From NCBI GenBank assembly GCA_016721865.1, contig JADKHF010000012.1, forward strand, positions 1-61,861: a stretch of 61,861 nucleotides of DNA, read 5' to 3'. The notes under the pieces are model-generated. The model saw only the letters and a program-made list of their open reading frames with translations, was not told the DNA's origin and ran no database searches. Below, in pieces: positions 41,197-50,612 of this stretch. This DNA comes from Nitrosomonas sp. Its GTDB lineage: Bacteria > Pseudomonadota > Gammaproteobacteria > Burkholderiales > Nitrosomonadaceae. The first letter of the stretch is position 1; each line of letters starts with the position of its first letter. A program made the translations under genes and the position numbers.

Positions 41197-41205
41197 TTTT
41201 CCGCT

Positions 41206-41397
41206 TTAGCAGGCCGAGCAGCTTACACACTTATTTACACACCGGGCTTTAATGCGTTTAAGTGATTGCTGCGTAGTGGTTATTTTATTGCGCTGCGCAG
41301 GGGCCACATATTTTGTCCCGCTATGGCGATGACAATCGTTGTACCAATCAACAAAACGCAGAATCCACAGACGTGTCTTATTAAGACTTTTACCCAT
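41206..41397 (-). pseudogene. IS3-family transposase (OrfB) C-terminal fragment
   Basis: The minus-strand frame contains LWILRFVDWYNDCHRHSGTKYVAPAQRN (in parts: RFVDWYNDCHRHSG and KYVAPAQRN), the typical end of the DDE integrase domain of IS3-type OrfB proteins (WYNxxHRHSxxxxxTPxxR). Only the last ~30 family residues remain and no other part of the IS is nearby. It lies between the acyltransferase and ABC-F genes. Confidence 0.72.
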
Positions 41398-41436
41398 TCA
41401 GTCGAGTTTTCCGCAAGACATGCTAATTGTTCCATA

Positions 41437-42918
41437 TTATTCAATGCCTTGTGATTGAAGATAATCCTCATAATTACCTTTGAAGTCATTAATACCCTCC
41501 GGTTTCATTTCAAGAATTCGTGTGGCCAGTGAAGAAACGAATTCCCGGTCATGAGAAATAAAAATCAACGTGCCGGTATATTTCTCCAGTGCGCTATTCA
41601 GTGATTCGATGGATTCCATATCCAGATGATTGGTAGGTTCATCCATCAACAAAACATTCGGTTTCTGGAGGATCAGCTTGCCAAAGAGCATGCGGCCCTG
41701 TTCTCCGCCAGAAATCACGCGGGTGGATTTTTTGACGTCATCGCCCGAGAACAATAATCGGCCCAATGTGCCGCGGATCGTTTGATCGTCATCATTGCCT
41801 TGCCGCCACTGATCCATCCATTCGGTCAATGACAGGGTTTCTTCAAAATCAGCCGCATGATCTTGCGCATAATAACCGGGACGTGCCTTATCGGGCCATT
41901 TGATCGTACCAGACTCCGGTATTAGCTCACCGGTAAGGCAACGCAGGAGCGTGGTTTTTCCGATTCCGTTAGGGCCAATGATGGCGATTTTCTCGCCGGC
42001 TTCTATGTCAAAGCTTAAATGGTCAAATAAAGGCTTGTCCATTCCAGGGAAACGCTTGCTGATTTCTTTGATGGAAACGGCCAGACGATGCAGCTTATCT
42101 CTGTCATCCACTTCAAACCGGATAAAAGGATATTGGCGGCTGGATGGCTTGACATCCTCCAGTTTGATTTTCTCAATCTGCCGCGCACGGCTGGTGGCCT
42201 GTCTGGCCTTTTTGCCGGGATAGATCCGCAGTTCGCCGTAATCCAGATCAGCCATATGCGTGCACACGCTGTTCAGAAAATGCCGGTCATGGGAGATGAT
42301 GATAATGGTATTTTTGCTGGCATTGATGACATCTTCCAGCCAGCGGATGGTATTAATATCGAGGTTATTGGTCGGTTCATCCAGTAACAAGATTTCCGGA
42401 TTGGAAAATAAGGCTTGTGCCAACAACACGCGTAACTTGAATCCCGGCGCAATCGCGCTCATCAATCCCTGATGCTGGGCAGAGGGGATGCCTACCCCAA
42501 GCAGCAGTTCTCCGGCGCGCGCTTCCGCAGAATACCCATCCAGTTCGGCAAATTGAGACTCGAGTTCGGCGGCATGCATGTATTCTTCTTCCGTGGCATC
42601 CGGGTTGGCATAAATGGCGTCACGCTCCTGTTTGACCTGCCATAACTCCGCGTGTCCCATCAGTACCGTATCAATGACTAAACAATCTTCAAAAGCGAAT
42701 TGATCCTGGCGCAGCTTGCCCACCCGTTCACCGCTGTCAACCGTGACATTGCCAGCAGTGGGTTCAAGATCCCGGCCGAGAATCTTCATGAATGTTGACT
42801 TGCCGCAACCATTCGCGCCAATCAAACCATAGCGATTACCACCGCCAAATTTAACGGAAACATTTTCAAAAAGCGGCTTGGCGCCGAATTGCATGGTGAT
42901 ATTGGCGGTTGTAATCAA
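41437..42918 (-). CDS. ABC-F family ATPase (YbiT-like) lacking the interdomain linker
   Basis: 493 residues, frame intact. First ABC domain: GLIGANGCGKSTFMK Walker A, LLLDEPTNNLD Walker B. Second: AIIGPNGIGKTTLLR, VISGGEQGRMLFGKL signature and LLMDEPTNHLDMES. It matches E. coli YbiT closely (NVTMQFG-like start, GKLRQDQFAFE, HMADLDYGELRIYPG). After RIYPG it jumps to KKARQATSRARQ, skipping ~42 residues that in YbiT form the helical linker reaching the ribosomal P-site tRNA. ABC-F proteins act on the ribosome; without the linker the activity should be changed or lost. No stop or frameshift marks the deletion. Confidence 0.9.
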   Translation of the reverse strand: MITTANITMQFGAKPLFENVSVKFGGGNRYGLIGANGCGKSTFMKILGRDLEPTAGNVTVDSGERVGKLRQDQFAFEDCLVIDTVLMGHAELWQVKQERDAIYANPDATEEEYMHAAELESQFAELDGYSAEARAGELLLGVGIPSAQHQGLMSAIAPGFKLRVLLAQALFSNPEILLLDEPTNNLDINTIRWLEDVINASKNTIIIISHDRHFLNSVCTHMADLDYGELRIYPGKKARQATSRARQIEKIKLEDVKPSSRQYPFIRFEVDDRDKLHRLAVSIKEISKRFPGMDKPLFDHLSFDIEAGEKIAIIGPNGIGKTTLLRCLTGELIPESGTIKWPDKARPGYYAQDHAADFEETLSLTEWMDQWRQGNDDDQTIRGTLGRLLFSGDDVKKSTRVISGGEQGRMLFGKLILQKPNVLLMDEPTNHLDMESIESLNSALEKYTGTLIFISHDREFVSSLATRILEMKPEGINDFKGNYEDYLQSQGIE

Positions 42919-43050
42919 AGTGGATACCTGCGGATTATTGTTGCAAGAAAGGGGCGCATATTCTATACGTTTTTCAATGATTCTGCTGTGTTATGGTGCA
43001 TGTTAATCCACAGATTCGACGATCCATTGCACGAAACGGCGGTTGGGGGT

Positions 43051-43076
43051 TATGCTTCGCAAGCATAGAATTTTTT
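43051..43076 (+). terminator. Hairpin with T tract (terminator-like) upstream of the HEPN gene
   Basis: Perfect 7-bp stem TATGCTT/AAGCATA with a CGC loop, then GAATTTTTT. It would stop plus-strand transcription ahead of the cassette-like gene. Confidence 0.5.
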
Positions 43077-43142
43077 GGTATGGATCTAATACCATCTTGC
43101 GATGAAACTTAAAGCGGCGCAGTCCAAAAATAAGGAGATAGA

Positions 43143-43223
43143 ATGAATTCTACAGGATTGGCTATTACTCTTGACGCGCGGATTCAATTTCGGACGTCTA
43201 ATTGTAGTTGGGTATCGCAATGA
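43143..43223 (+). CDS. 26-codon leader ORF coupled to the HEPN gene
   Basis: ATG with a strong AAGGAG site 5 bases upstream (43132-43137). Encodes MNSTGLAITLDARIQFRTSN plus CSWVSQ. Its TGA overlaps the ATG of the HEPN gene (ATGA at 43220-43223). The HEPN gene itself has no visible ribosome binding site, so the leader may deliver ribosomes to it, much as short ORFs in attI1 do for gene cassettes in class 1 integrons. No homologue recognised. Confidence 0.5.
   Translation: MNSTGLAITLDARIQFRTSNCSWVSQ
43207..43213 (+). promoter_or_regulatory. Candidate integron core site GTTGGGT at the cassette 5' boundary
   Basis: GTTGGGT fits the R' core consensus GTTRRRY exactly and lies 7 bp before the HEPN start. 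In an integrated cassette the bases after the first G belong to the cassette. Confidence 0.45.
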
Positions 43224-43999
43224 TTCGTCACCGCAGCTTTGAGATTCAGTTGGAAAACTTCCGACGAGAATCGGCTACTGCTGCACAGTACATCTATGCA
43301 GAAATGGCAATCCAACACGCTGCATCGAAGTCAAAGAAGCTCCTGAACAGGCTTAACGACACGCCGACATTCTGGCTCTCTTGTGGCGCAGCACTTCAAT
43401 CTTCGGCCTACATCTCGCTGGGGCGAATATTCGACAAGAATTCAAAGTACAACGTCGCCGCCCTGCTTGATGCAATGGAACAGAATCTCGAACTGTTCCA
43501 ACGCGAGGGGCTTGCTTCAAGAAAACGAAACGGCAGCCAAATCGACCCGCCGTGGCTGTCTGAATACATAGAGGGTGCATACTATCCGACGATCAAAGAC
43601 ATCAACCGCCTGCGGGCTATGGTCGAGAAATACCGCGACATCTACGAGCGAACAATCAAACCTGCACGGAACAAGTATCTCGCCCATCGAGAGAAAGAGG
43701 AACATGCTGAGGTCAAAGCACTGTTTGCTCGCGGGACGGTTCGTGAACTATGGAGCCTTACAACATTTCTGCACCAACTTTATGAGGTTCTCTGGGAGCA
43801 ACTTCACAATGGGCGCCGCCCAGTATTTCGTTCGCTACGCCATTCGGTAAAGTCAATTTACGATGCCAGCAACCAGCGCACTTCGCCTCACGAACGTATG
43901 GTTGGAGACGTTAAGAAGCTAATGTACTTTCTTGAAACAGCGACGCCAAACCCTGCAATCCATCGGACGCTGCGCGATAAAGCCGCGCAGTGCCTGTGA
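43220..43999 (+). CDS. HEPN (AbiU2-like) domain protein, probable orphan gene cassette
   Basis: 259 residues. The pattern LNDTPTFWLSCGAALQSSAYISLGRIFDKNSKYN and the later ARNKYLAHRE (R-x5-H, the HEPN RNase-like motif) resemble the AbiU2 HEPN family (segments read: LGRIFD, KYLAHRE). Such proteins are often toxins or phage-defence ribonucleases; function here is inferred only. The last ~16 residues (NPAIHRTLRDKAAQCL) are encoded by an attC-like palindrome, a common feature of cassette genes. ATG at 43220 preferred over a TTG at 43208. Confidence 0.65.
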   Translation: MIRHRSFEIQLENFRRESATAAQYIYAEMAIQHAASKSKKLLNRLNDTPTFWLSCGAALQSSAYISLGRIFDKNSKYNVAALLDAMEQNLELFQREGLASRKRNGSQIDPPWLSEYIEGAYYPTIKDINRLRAMVEKYRDIYERTIKPARNKYLAHREKEEHAEVKALFARGTVRELWSLTTFLHQLYEVLWEQLHNGRRPVFRSLRHSVKSIYDASNQRTSPHERMVGDVKKLMYFLETATPNPAIHRTLRDKAAQCL

Positions 44000-44014
44000 T
44001 TCCGAACGTTAGTA
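43945..44014 (+). repeat. Candidate attC site (integron recombination site)
   Basis: Imperfect palindrome of ~70 bp: GCCAAAC (R''-like, one mismatch to RYYYAAC) on the left, CTGCGCG/CGCGCAG central stem with a 6-7 base loop at about 43970-43990, and AACGTTAG on the right (44006-44012). The arms pair along most of their length (CAATC with GATTC, GGACGCTGCGCG with CGCGCAGTGCC). This is the architecture of attC, overlapping the HEPN gene end. Confidence 0.55.
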
Positions 44015-44082
44015 ATCAGCACGACTGGCTGGGATGTCCTTTGTAATCCCAACAGCAAGCCGTCAAAAAACGAATTCCGCCT

Positions 44083-46291
44083 TCACCGATTCGGATACCG
44101 GCTCAGTTTGTAACTAATCTGATACTCCGCGCCGTCCGCTTCGATGATGATCGATGATTCCCGGCTGTTTTCGCCTTTCTTCAAGGCTGGAATCGTGCCG
44201 GTAAAGGGGCCGTCGTCGTCTTCGCCGCTATCCAGTTCGAACACCGTGACGTTTAACCGGTTGTCAAAAGCGGTATTTTTAGGATAATAAGAATTGAGCA
44301 TCCGCCGTTCGTCGTCGTCGAAGTCTTCATCGGTGAAGTCCAGAAAATTTGTCGCCATATCGTCGGCGGTCATGGTGAGGTGGATTTCGTCCGCGCCCAG
44401 GCCGCTTTGGTCTTCGATGCTGTAGATTTCCAGGTGATTCAGGTAGGAAATACTGTAGCGATAACCCGCCAGGAACTCATAATCCGTTATCTGGCTGCGT
44501 TCCAGTAAAATATAAACATCCTTGATATCAGAGGCACGATCATAGTCGATCACTGTGAGTCGGTCTTCATGGGTTATCTGCTGAAAAGGCGCCGGGGCGG
44601 AAATGCCTTCGAACAGACTGAGCCGGATTTTCCGGTTAAAATCGTTTTTGATGTAAAACTCTACCCGATAGGGATTGCCGCTCAATAATTGCTCGGCCAG
44701 CGGTGCCCTGAACCAGCATTCGTCCCTTGCGCCGTTCTTCTGCCCAACCGGCAACCGGGGGTCTTTGGGGATGTCGTTTGGCAATAAGCCGATGGCGAGG
44801 AAACGGTTTTCGCCGGTGTGCTTGATGAAAGAGAAAGCGATGTTGCCGGTGAATTGATCCTCTCTCAGCGGCTTTCAATCTGATGAACATTGGCCTGTGC
44901 ACGTCGACCTGATCGCCTGCCTCAGACAGTCCGAATTCATGTTGCAGACTGTTTAACCAGTCGAGGTCGAGTCCCAGTTCGCCCCATTTGATTTGATTGA
45001 ACGGGTCAATTTTTGTGGACATATTGTTTTCGTAATAAAAAGCGGTTTCCAGATTGGGCGAGTAAGTGAAGGTATAGGTGCCTGGCCCATGGATATAAAT
45101 CCACTGGAATACACCGGGAGAGGGGATCTTCAAGTCATTGGCGATATTTACTTTTGCCAATGAATCCGGAGCCTGAAAGTGCACAAAGTCGCCTTGCAGT
45201 TTGGCTTGATTGGGGGTGTTGTACGGAAACTGCCAATGCACTTGCGCCAAAATGCCTTTGTGGTCGCTTTGGATTCTTTCAAACGCCATATCCAGTGCGG
45301 AGAAATTGGACGGCAAAATCCGCATGTGCTGCGCAACCAGGCGGCGAGGCGTTTCGCCAACGGTATCCGTGCGTTGTTTCGGAAAACAGATGTAATCCAG
45401 CCGCTCTTTCAATCCCGCCGGCAAATACTTGCCTTCTTTCAGATTGGTGTTGGTCAAGCCTGGATCCGCTTCCATAAAGGCGCCGGGTGGTGTCATGAAC
45501 GTGCGCCAGCCGTCGATCAATTGCTCGGTGAAAATCAGCTTGTTTTGTCTTACGGTGATTCCTTGCGAGGCGTTATTGTACGGGCCGCCGTTGTTGATGA
45601 ACACATTGGTCCATTCGCCATGGCCTTCGGTGGAGTAAGGCGGTGTGTCGCCGCGGATATTCAAATCGCCCAGTACGATGACTTTATCCCAATTGCTATT
45701 ATCTTCCGGCGCGCCGAGGAGGTCGATGAGCCCGGATTCGATCACTTTCAATTGCCGCAACCGGATGGTGTGATGTTCGCCGACTTCTTCATAGAATGCC
45801 TGTAAATGCGTCAAGGCGATGGTTACGACTTCAAAGTGTAATCCGGTGCTGATTTGCACGATCGCTACGCCTTTTTCCGCCAAACCGTCATCGCTCGCGC
45901 TCATGGGATAAAACATACCGGGTATTCCCACACTTCGATAAGGATAAAACCGGCTTCTGTTATTGGAGAAATTGTGCGCCGAGGGAGGTAATTCGCGAAA
46001 CTCAAATTTACTGAATATGGCAAGTCCCCCATCGTTTAAGTCACCGCTGCCGCCGTTGAACGACACAATGAAATGGGGGTACATATTTTTGAGGCCCGTT
46101 TCCAGAATCTCTTTCGCATCTTCATTGTCCGCCTCATTGAATACCACGACATCGGGATGCTCATCAAAGGAAAAATTGACCGGATCCAGCGCTTTTGCCA
46201 CCGCTTCCGCACGCCATTTTGCATCGCTGTGAGGCCCTGCGGGCCAGGCTTGCACTTGAATGTTGATGGTTAATATTCTTATGTTTCTCAT
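44083..46291 (-). CDS. Endonuclease/exonuclease/phosphatase (EEP) family protein, one frameshift
   Basis: About 736 residues. The N-terminal EEP domain has ILTINIQVQAW, VVVFNEADNEDAKEIL (metal-binding glutamate), TIALTHLQAF, VIVLGDLNIRGDTPPY (GDxN), LDYICFPKQR and IQSDHKGILAQ (catalytic SDH). The C-terminal half has no family I know; it has predicted beta-rich segments and a repeated theme of aromatic patches. One A too many in AAAG near 44876 splits the frame; repair gives RLKPLREDQFTGNIAF. EEP proteins of this layout include sphingomyelinase-like and nucleic-acid phosphodiesterases; no signal peptide is seen. Converges with the HEPN cassette. Confidence 0.78.
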
Positions 46292-46458
46292 AATTTAATG
46301 GGCATCCAGGAGAGGTGGTTAAGGATAAATGATTCCAATATTCACATAATTGCGATTGGTTGAAAATGAAAATATTGGTATCGATAAATTCACCGTGCAT
46401 TCATGTCGTCTCGCGTGAATTTGCGACCGCCAGTCAGCCGCGAATTGCTTGTTGCGTG

Positions 46459-47717
46459 CTAGCTGTCTTGTTTGCTTTTTACGGGGTTTAACCCCATAGC
46501 GGCAATGATCATTCCAAGAACTGCCAACCCCGCGACAATTGGAAATGCACCCAAATAACTTCCAGTGAGGTCCTTGATATTGCCGGACAGCAGTGTTCCC
46601 AGGATGGCGCCTGCGCCATAGGCAGTAAACACCAGTCCATAATTCTGTGCATAATGTTTCTTTCCAAAGAATATTCCGGTTGTGGTTGGCGCAATGGCAA
46701 GCCATCCACCCAGGCACATCCATAACACGCAGAATGCGAATAAGTACAGCATTGCGCTGCCTTTTCCTAGAAAAAACACCAGCAGAGATACGCCAAGTAT
46801 CATGGCAAATGAGACCATCGCGGTATACTTCGGGCCCAGTTTATCGGTAATGGCGCCAAATAGTGGCCGTCCCAGGCCATTAAATATCGCAAACAATGAA
46901 ACAGCAAGCGCTGCGGTTGTCGCATCCAGCTCAGCTAATTCTGTTCCAACAGGAGATGCTATTCCTATCGCCATTAATCCGGCCAGGCAGCCAATCGTGT
47001 ACGTTGCCCACAATGCATAGAAACTGCGGGTCTTCAACATTTCCTGCCGGCTAAGATCAGAAATTGGCGCTATTGGCGTTACAACAAAAGTTGTTTTTAC
47101 ACGCGCAGGTGCCCACGCAGCAGGTGGAAAACTCAATAGCTGGGCTAAAAGCATTATGACAACCAAAAAACCTATGCCTAAGTATAGAAATGTATTCAGT
47201 ATTCCAATAGACGGATTATCGATCATCGCTTTCATGAGCGGAGCTGTTACTAATGCCGACACGCCGAAACCCATTACGGTTAAACCAATCGCTAATCCAC
47301 TTTTTTGCGGGAACCATTTCGCGATAACTGCAATCGGACAGCCATAAACGATGCCGACCCCAGCTCCGCCTATTACTCCGTATAAAATGGTCAGGGTAGT
47401 AATATTTGATGCAAAACTTGCAACAATCCATCCTGTTCCTACCAACAAGCCTCCAAGCATAGTCGTCTTTTTTGGACCCCATCGCGCTATTAGATTTCCT
47501 GCAAGAGGCATCGCAATCGCAAATACTGCAAGAAAGCCATGAATGGGTAACCACTTTGGCTTGAAGTTATTCCCCAAAATGCCTCTAAAGGTTTTCTGAA
47601 AATGCTGAAGGCATAAATGGATCCAAGACAAATATTGATCAATAGCCCAATCACAACCAGTATCCATCTCCCATTTTCCGCTTCCATGCCGAATATTTTC
47701 AAATTTCTTTCAGTCAT
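46459..47717 (-). CDS. MFS transporter of the oxalate/formate antiporter (OFA) type, one frameshift
   Basis: About 419 residues, 12 predicted transmembrane helices. N-terminus WILVVIGLLINICLGSIYAFSIFRKPLE is the OFA family helix 1 (in parts: LGSIYAFSIFRKP). Helix 2-3 region GNLIARWGPKKTTMLGG (MFS motif A variant), IVYGCPIAVIAKWFP, and GRPLFGAITDKLGPK in the second half. The frame changes at about 47535 between PFMAFL and LAVFAIAMPLAG. OFA carriers move small organic anions (oxalate, formate); the substrate here is unknown. It is downstream of MITE copy A2. Confidence 0.85.
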
Positions 47718-47838
47718 TTCAGTTTTTTTACCATCTTGTTTTTCAATCAGCGCTTATTCTTGCCGTGAAGACTCCTCTCACGATCTTGTCGTTATTTGTT
47801 TCATTCTGGGTATTAATCTTGATGATGGCTTCGATAAC

Positions 47839-47986
47839 TATAGAGCATATTTAGAAATCCCTATTTCGTTACAACACTTTGTTGCTCGCAAAAATATTTC
47901 ATTACATAGCATACATATGCTGCGTCACCATTTTTTGTTCACGCCTCGTTTTGTTTAGAACTTTGAATTTTTAGAGGCGCCCTATA
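47839..47986 (+). mobile_element. MITE-like element, family A, copy 2 (~148 bp)
   Basis: Inverted relative to copy 1 (6661-6807). Right end TTTAGAGGCGCCCTATA; left end TATAGAGCATATTTAGAAAT has drifted. Shared interior ACAACACTTTGTTGCTCGC and ATATGCTGCGTCACCATTTT. No coding capacity. Confidence 0.78.
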
Positions 47987-48316
47987 ACGAGTCAGGTTAT
48001 GCCTGCGTCCGAGGAATAGCTATCTGGCAAGGGCGGGAGTTGCTGTCTTTGACTTCCCCGCCACAGCACAACTACACGCCGCGCAACGCACCTGCCCGCC
48101 GCGCCTTCCACTGCATCGAAGCCTTGTGGTCCATATTCTGCCAGTTGCTTTGCTTTTATTGCCGCCCATTGGGTGAGCCTCCTGTTCTGACGTGACCCTT
48201 TGTCAGGGATACGTTTGTTGCAATTTTACAGTAACCAACTGAGGAAAATTGGTTTAATGTGCAGAGAAGAACTCTCTGGGTCCGGAGACTGAAGGAGAAG
48301 GGGATGTGAAGTAGGG
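47987..48316. other. Intergenic stretch with an orphan coding fragment
   Basis: A minus-strand frame (about 48170-47995) reads TQWAAIKAKQLAEYGPQGFD and then loses protein character. It could be the tail of a lost gene. An overlapping 49-codon frame has a GGAGG before its ATG but an unlikely cysteine/arginine-rich product. I cannot name either. Confidence 0.35.
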
Positions 48317-48715
48317 TTATGTGATTTGATCAACCAGGCGAGCTTCCAATGCATTCGCCAAAGCTTTTCTATCTAAGGCATCCATCTCGATGTGGGCGTC
48401 ATCCAGCGCCGCATCCAGTATTTGCCGGATGGGTGTCAACCGCTTTGGTTGTGGTTGTATGACTGCTGGATGGAGAATTACAGTCTCAGTCAATACTGGT
48501 ATTTTATCCGTTGGGGCTGGTGCTGAATTATCAACTGGCGACGTTTGAGTAGAAGTTACTTTAGTGCTAGAGGTGGCGATTAATTTTCCCTGATTCTGGT
48601 ATTTATTCAGCAAGCTACGGAACTTGGCCAATATCTCAGAATCATCGGGATCTATTGAAGTTTTATCATCATTCATCGTTGAAAAATCAGCGGTTATGCT
48701 GATCTGTTTGATCAA
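48317..48715 (-). CDS. Hypothetical protein coupled to holC
   Basis: 132 residues, no membrane helix, proline/threonine-rich middle (residues ~45-90) between a charged N-terminal helix (EILAKFRSLLNKYQNQGKL) and a C-terminal helical part (IRQILDAALDDAHIEMDALDRKALANALEARL; read as two helices). The start overlaps the holC stop as ATGA. Small proteins of this type often sit between holC and valS in betaproteobacteria. Function unknown. Confidence 0.7.
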   Translation of the reverse strand: MIKQISITADFSTMNDDKTSIDPDDSEILAKFRSLLNKYQNQGKLIATSSTKVTSTQTSPVDNSAPAPTDKIPVLTETVILHPAVIQPQPKRLTPIRQILDAALDDAHIEMDALDRKALANALEARLVDQIT

Positions 48716-49134
48716 TCAAGATTGAAATGTTGTATTGCATAACCGGTATCTTTATAAAAACGATAGCGTTCGCGGCTTGCCAGCTTGTCCTTATGAGAAA
48801 CACCTGCTATCTCTATGATTCTCTTGAATTGATTAAGTAAAGGTGGATGTTGCTGATGCAGATTAAGCAACACATCATAGTGGATATCCGGCGGTATCTG
48901 ATCACTCAAAATAACAGGCGTTACATTGATCAACTGAGGATCATCCTGGATACCACAATGCGGGATAAAGCTGGCAGGGGAGAAAGTCCAAAGTAATTCA
49001 TTGAATTGTTCAAGTACTGTCGCATCAGGTGAATAAACCATTACTTTCATATTTTGTTTGACAGCCTTGGAGCAAAGTCGGTAGGCTGTTTGTAATTTAT
49101 CGTTGGATCCCGAGTAGAAATAAATTTGAGTCAT
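48712..49134 (-). CDS. holC: DNA polymerase III subunit chi
   Basis: 140 residues of the HolC family. It starts TQIYFYSGSNDKLQTAYRLCSKA, with the family's F-Y/H start, then VMVYSPDATVLEQFNELLWTFSPASFIPH and the C-terminal ASRERYRFYKDTGYAIQHFNL. Chi links the clamp-loader to SSB on the lagging strand via psi. It follows pepA by ~25 bp, the conserved pepA-holC order. Confidence 0.93.
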   Translation of the reverse strand: MTQIYFYSGSNDKLQTAYRLCSKAVKQNMKVMVYSPDATVLEQFNELLWTFSPASFIPHCGIQDDPQLINVTPVILSDQIPPDIHYDVLLNLHQQHPPLLNQFKRIIEIAGVSHKDKLASRERYRFYKDTGYAIQHFNLD

Positions 49135-49159
49135 TCAATCGGTAAATTTTGGAGTTATG

Positions 49160-50612
49160 TTAACTGATTGTCTTGGCATGTGTAATTAAGAATTGCGTCA
49201 GTAGTGGAACTGGGCGGCCGGTTGAACCTTTCTCTTTGCCGGATTTCCATGCCGTACCCGCGATATCGAGATGAGCCCAGCGGTATTTCTTTGTAAAGCG
49301 TGATAAAAAGCAGGCGGCTGTGATGGTTCCTGCGGCTCGTCCCCCGATATTGGCAATATCTGCAAAATTGCTTTTCAATAAATCCTGATATTCGTCCCAT
49401 AAAGGTAACTGCCAGGCACGATCAACGGCTTGTTCGCCAGCAGCCAACAACGCTTTCGCCAGCTCATCATCGTTACTGATCAACCCTGTCGTAAAATTAC
49501 CGAGTGCAATTACACACGCACCGGTCAAAGTTGCGATATCAATCACTATTTTCGGATTATAGCGTTCTGCATAAGTTAATGCGTCACACAAAATCAGGCG
49601 TCCTTCTGCATCGGTATTCAAAATTTCGATCGTTTGGCCAGACATACTGGTTACCACGTCGCCCGGCTTTGTTGCTTTGCCACTGGGCATATTTTCGGTT
49701 GCTGGTATGATCCCAATTACATTGATCGGTAGCTTCATTTCGGCAATTGCAAGCAGGGTTCCCAAAACACTACCGGCTCCGCTCATGTCGAATTTCATTT
49801 CATCCATTTCAGCAGCAGGTTTGAGGAAATGCCGCCGGTATCAAAGGTAACCCCTTTTCCTACCAAAACAATGGGGGTTTTCTTTTTGCCTGATCCTTGA
49901 TATTCCAGCACAATCAATTTTGCTGGTTGTTCACTACCCCGCGCTACGGCGAGAAGAGAACCCATGCCTAGCTTCTCCATATCTTTTTCTTCAAGTACAG
50001 ATACTTTGAGTTTGTGGGTTTTGGCAAGATCTTTAGCTTGTTTGGCGAGATACGTGGGTGTGCAAATATTCGGTGCAAGATTGCCCAATTCATTCCATGT
50101 GCTATCGCCAGGCCTTGCTGCATGGCTTCTTCGCAGGTCGCCAACTCAGTACGGCTATCTATGCACAATACTAACTTTCGCAAATTACGCTGACTCTTCT
50201 CCGGCTTGCTTTTGAGCTGGTCAAACCGATAGCTGCTGCTGGTTGCGGCTATGACAATCTGCGAAACTTTCCAGTGATTTGCGCGTTCCTTGATTGGAAA
50301 ATCGGATAAAAACAGCGTTGCATCGGTAACTGCTGTTTTTTGCAAGGTATTCAAAGTAGTATTGATTGCAGACAGAAATGTTTTTTCCTTGAATTCCTGT
50401 TCTTTGCCTAATCCAATCAATAAAACCCTTTTAAACAGCGTATCTGGCACATTATGCAATAACAGTGAGGTGTTAGCCTTACCATCCATATCACCTAGAG
50501 CAAGTATATTTTTAATATAACCTTGAGTGGTTTTATCCAAGATTTTAGCTGAATCGGTCACACAGGCTCCACCTTGTTTCTCCGGGGTTCCTACTTTTAT
50601 TCCAAAATCCAC
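49160..50612 (-). CDS. pepA: Leucyl aminopeptidase, two frameshifts
   Basis: About 484 residues of the M17 family, dimetal aminopeptidase that can also bind DNA at cer sites in E. coli. The active-site region reads VGKGVTFDTGGIS, MKFDMSGAGSVLGT, NTDAEGRLILCDAL and the AWQLPLWDEYQDLLKS C-terminal segment. Breaks lie near 50095 (before LGNLAPNICTPTYLA) and near 49812, where TCCTCAAACC should be TCCCTCAAACC to give GISLKPAAEMDEMKF. Each is cured by one base. All metal ligands are present. Confidence 0.93.

Noticed and set aside
48000..48180. A 49-codon minus-strand ORF with a GGAGG site
   Set aside because: The product is arginine/cysteine-rich and unlike a folded protein; another frame looks more protein-like, so it is probably a gene remnant.
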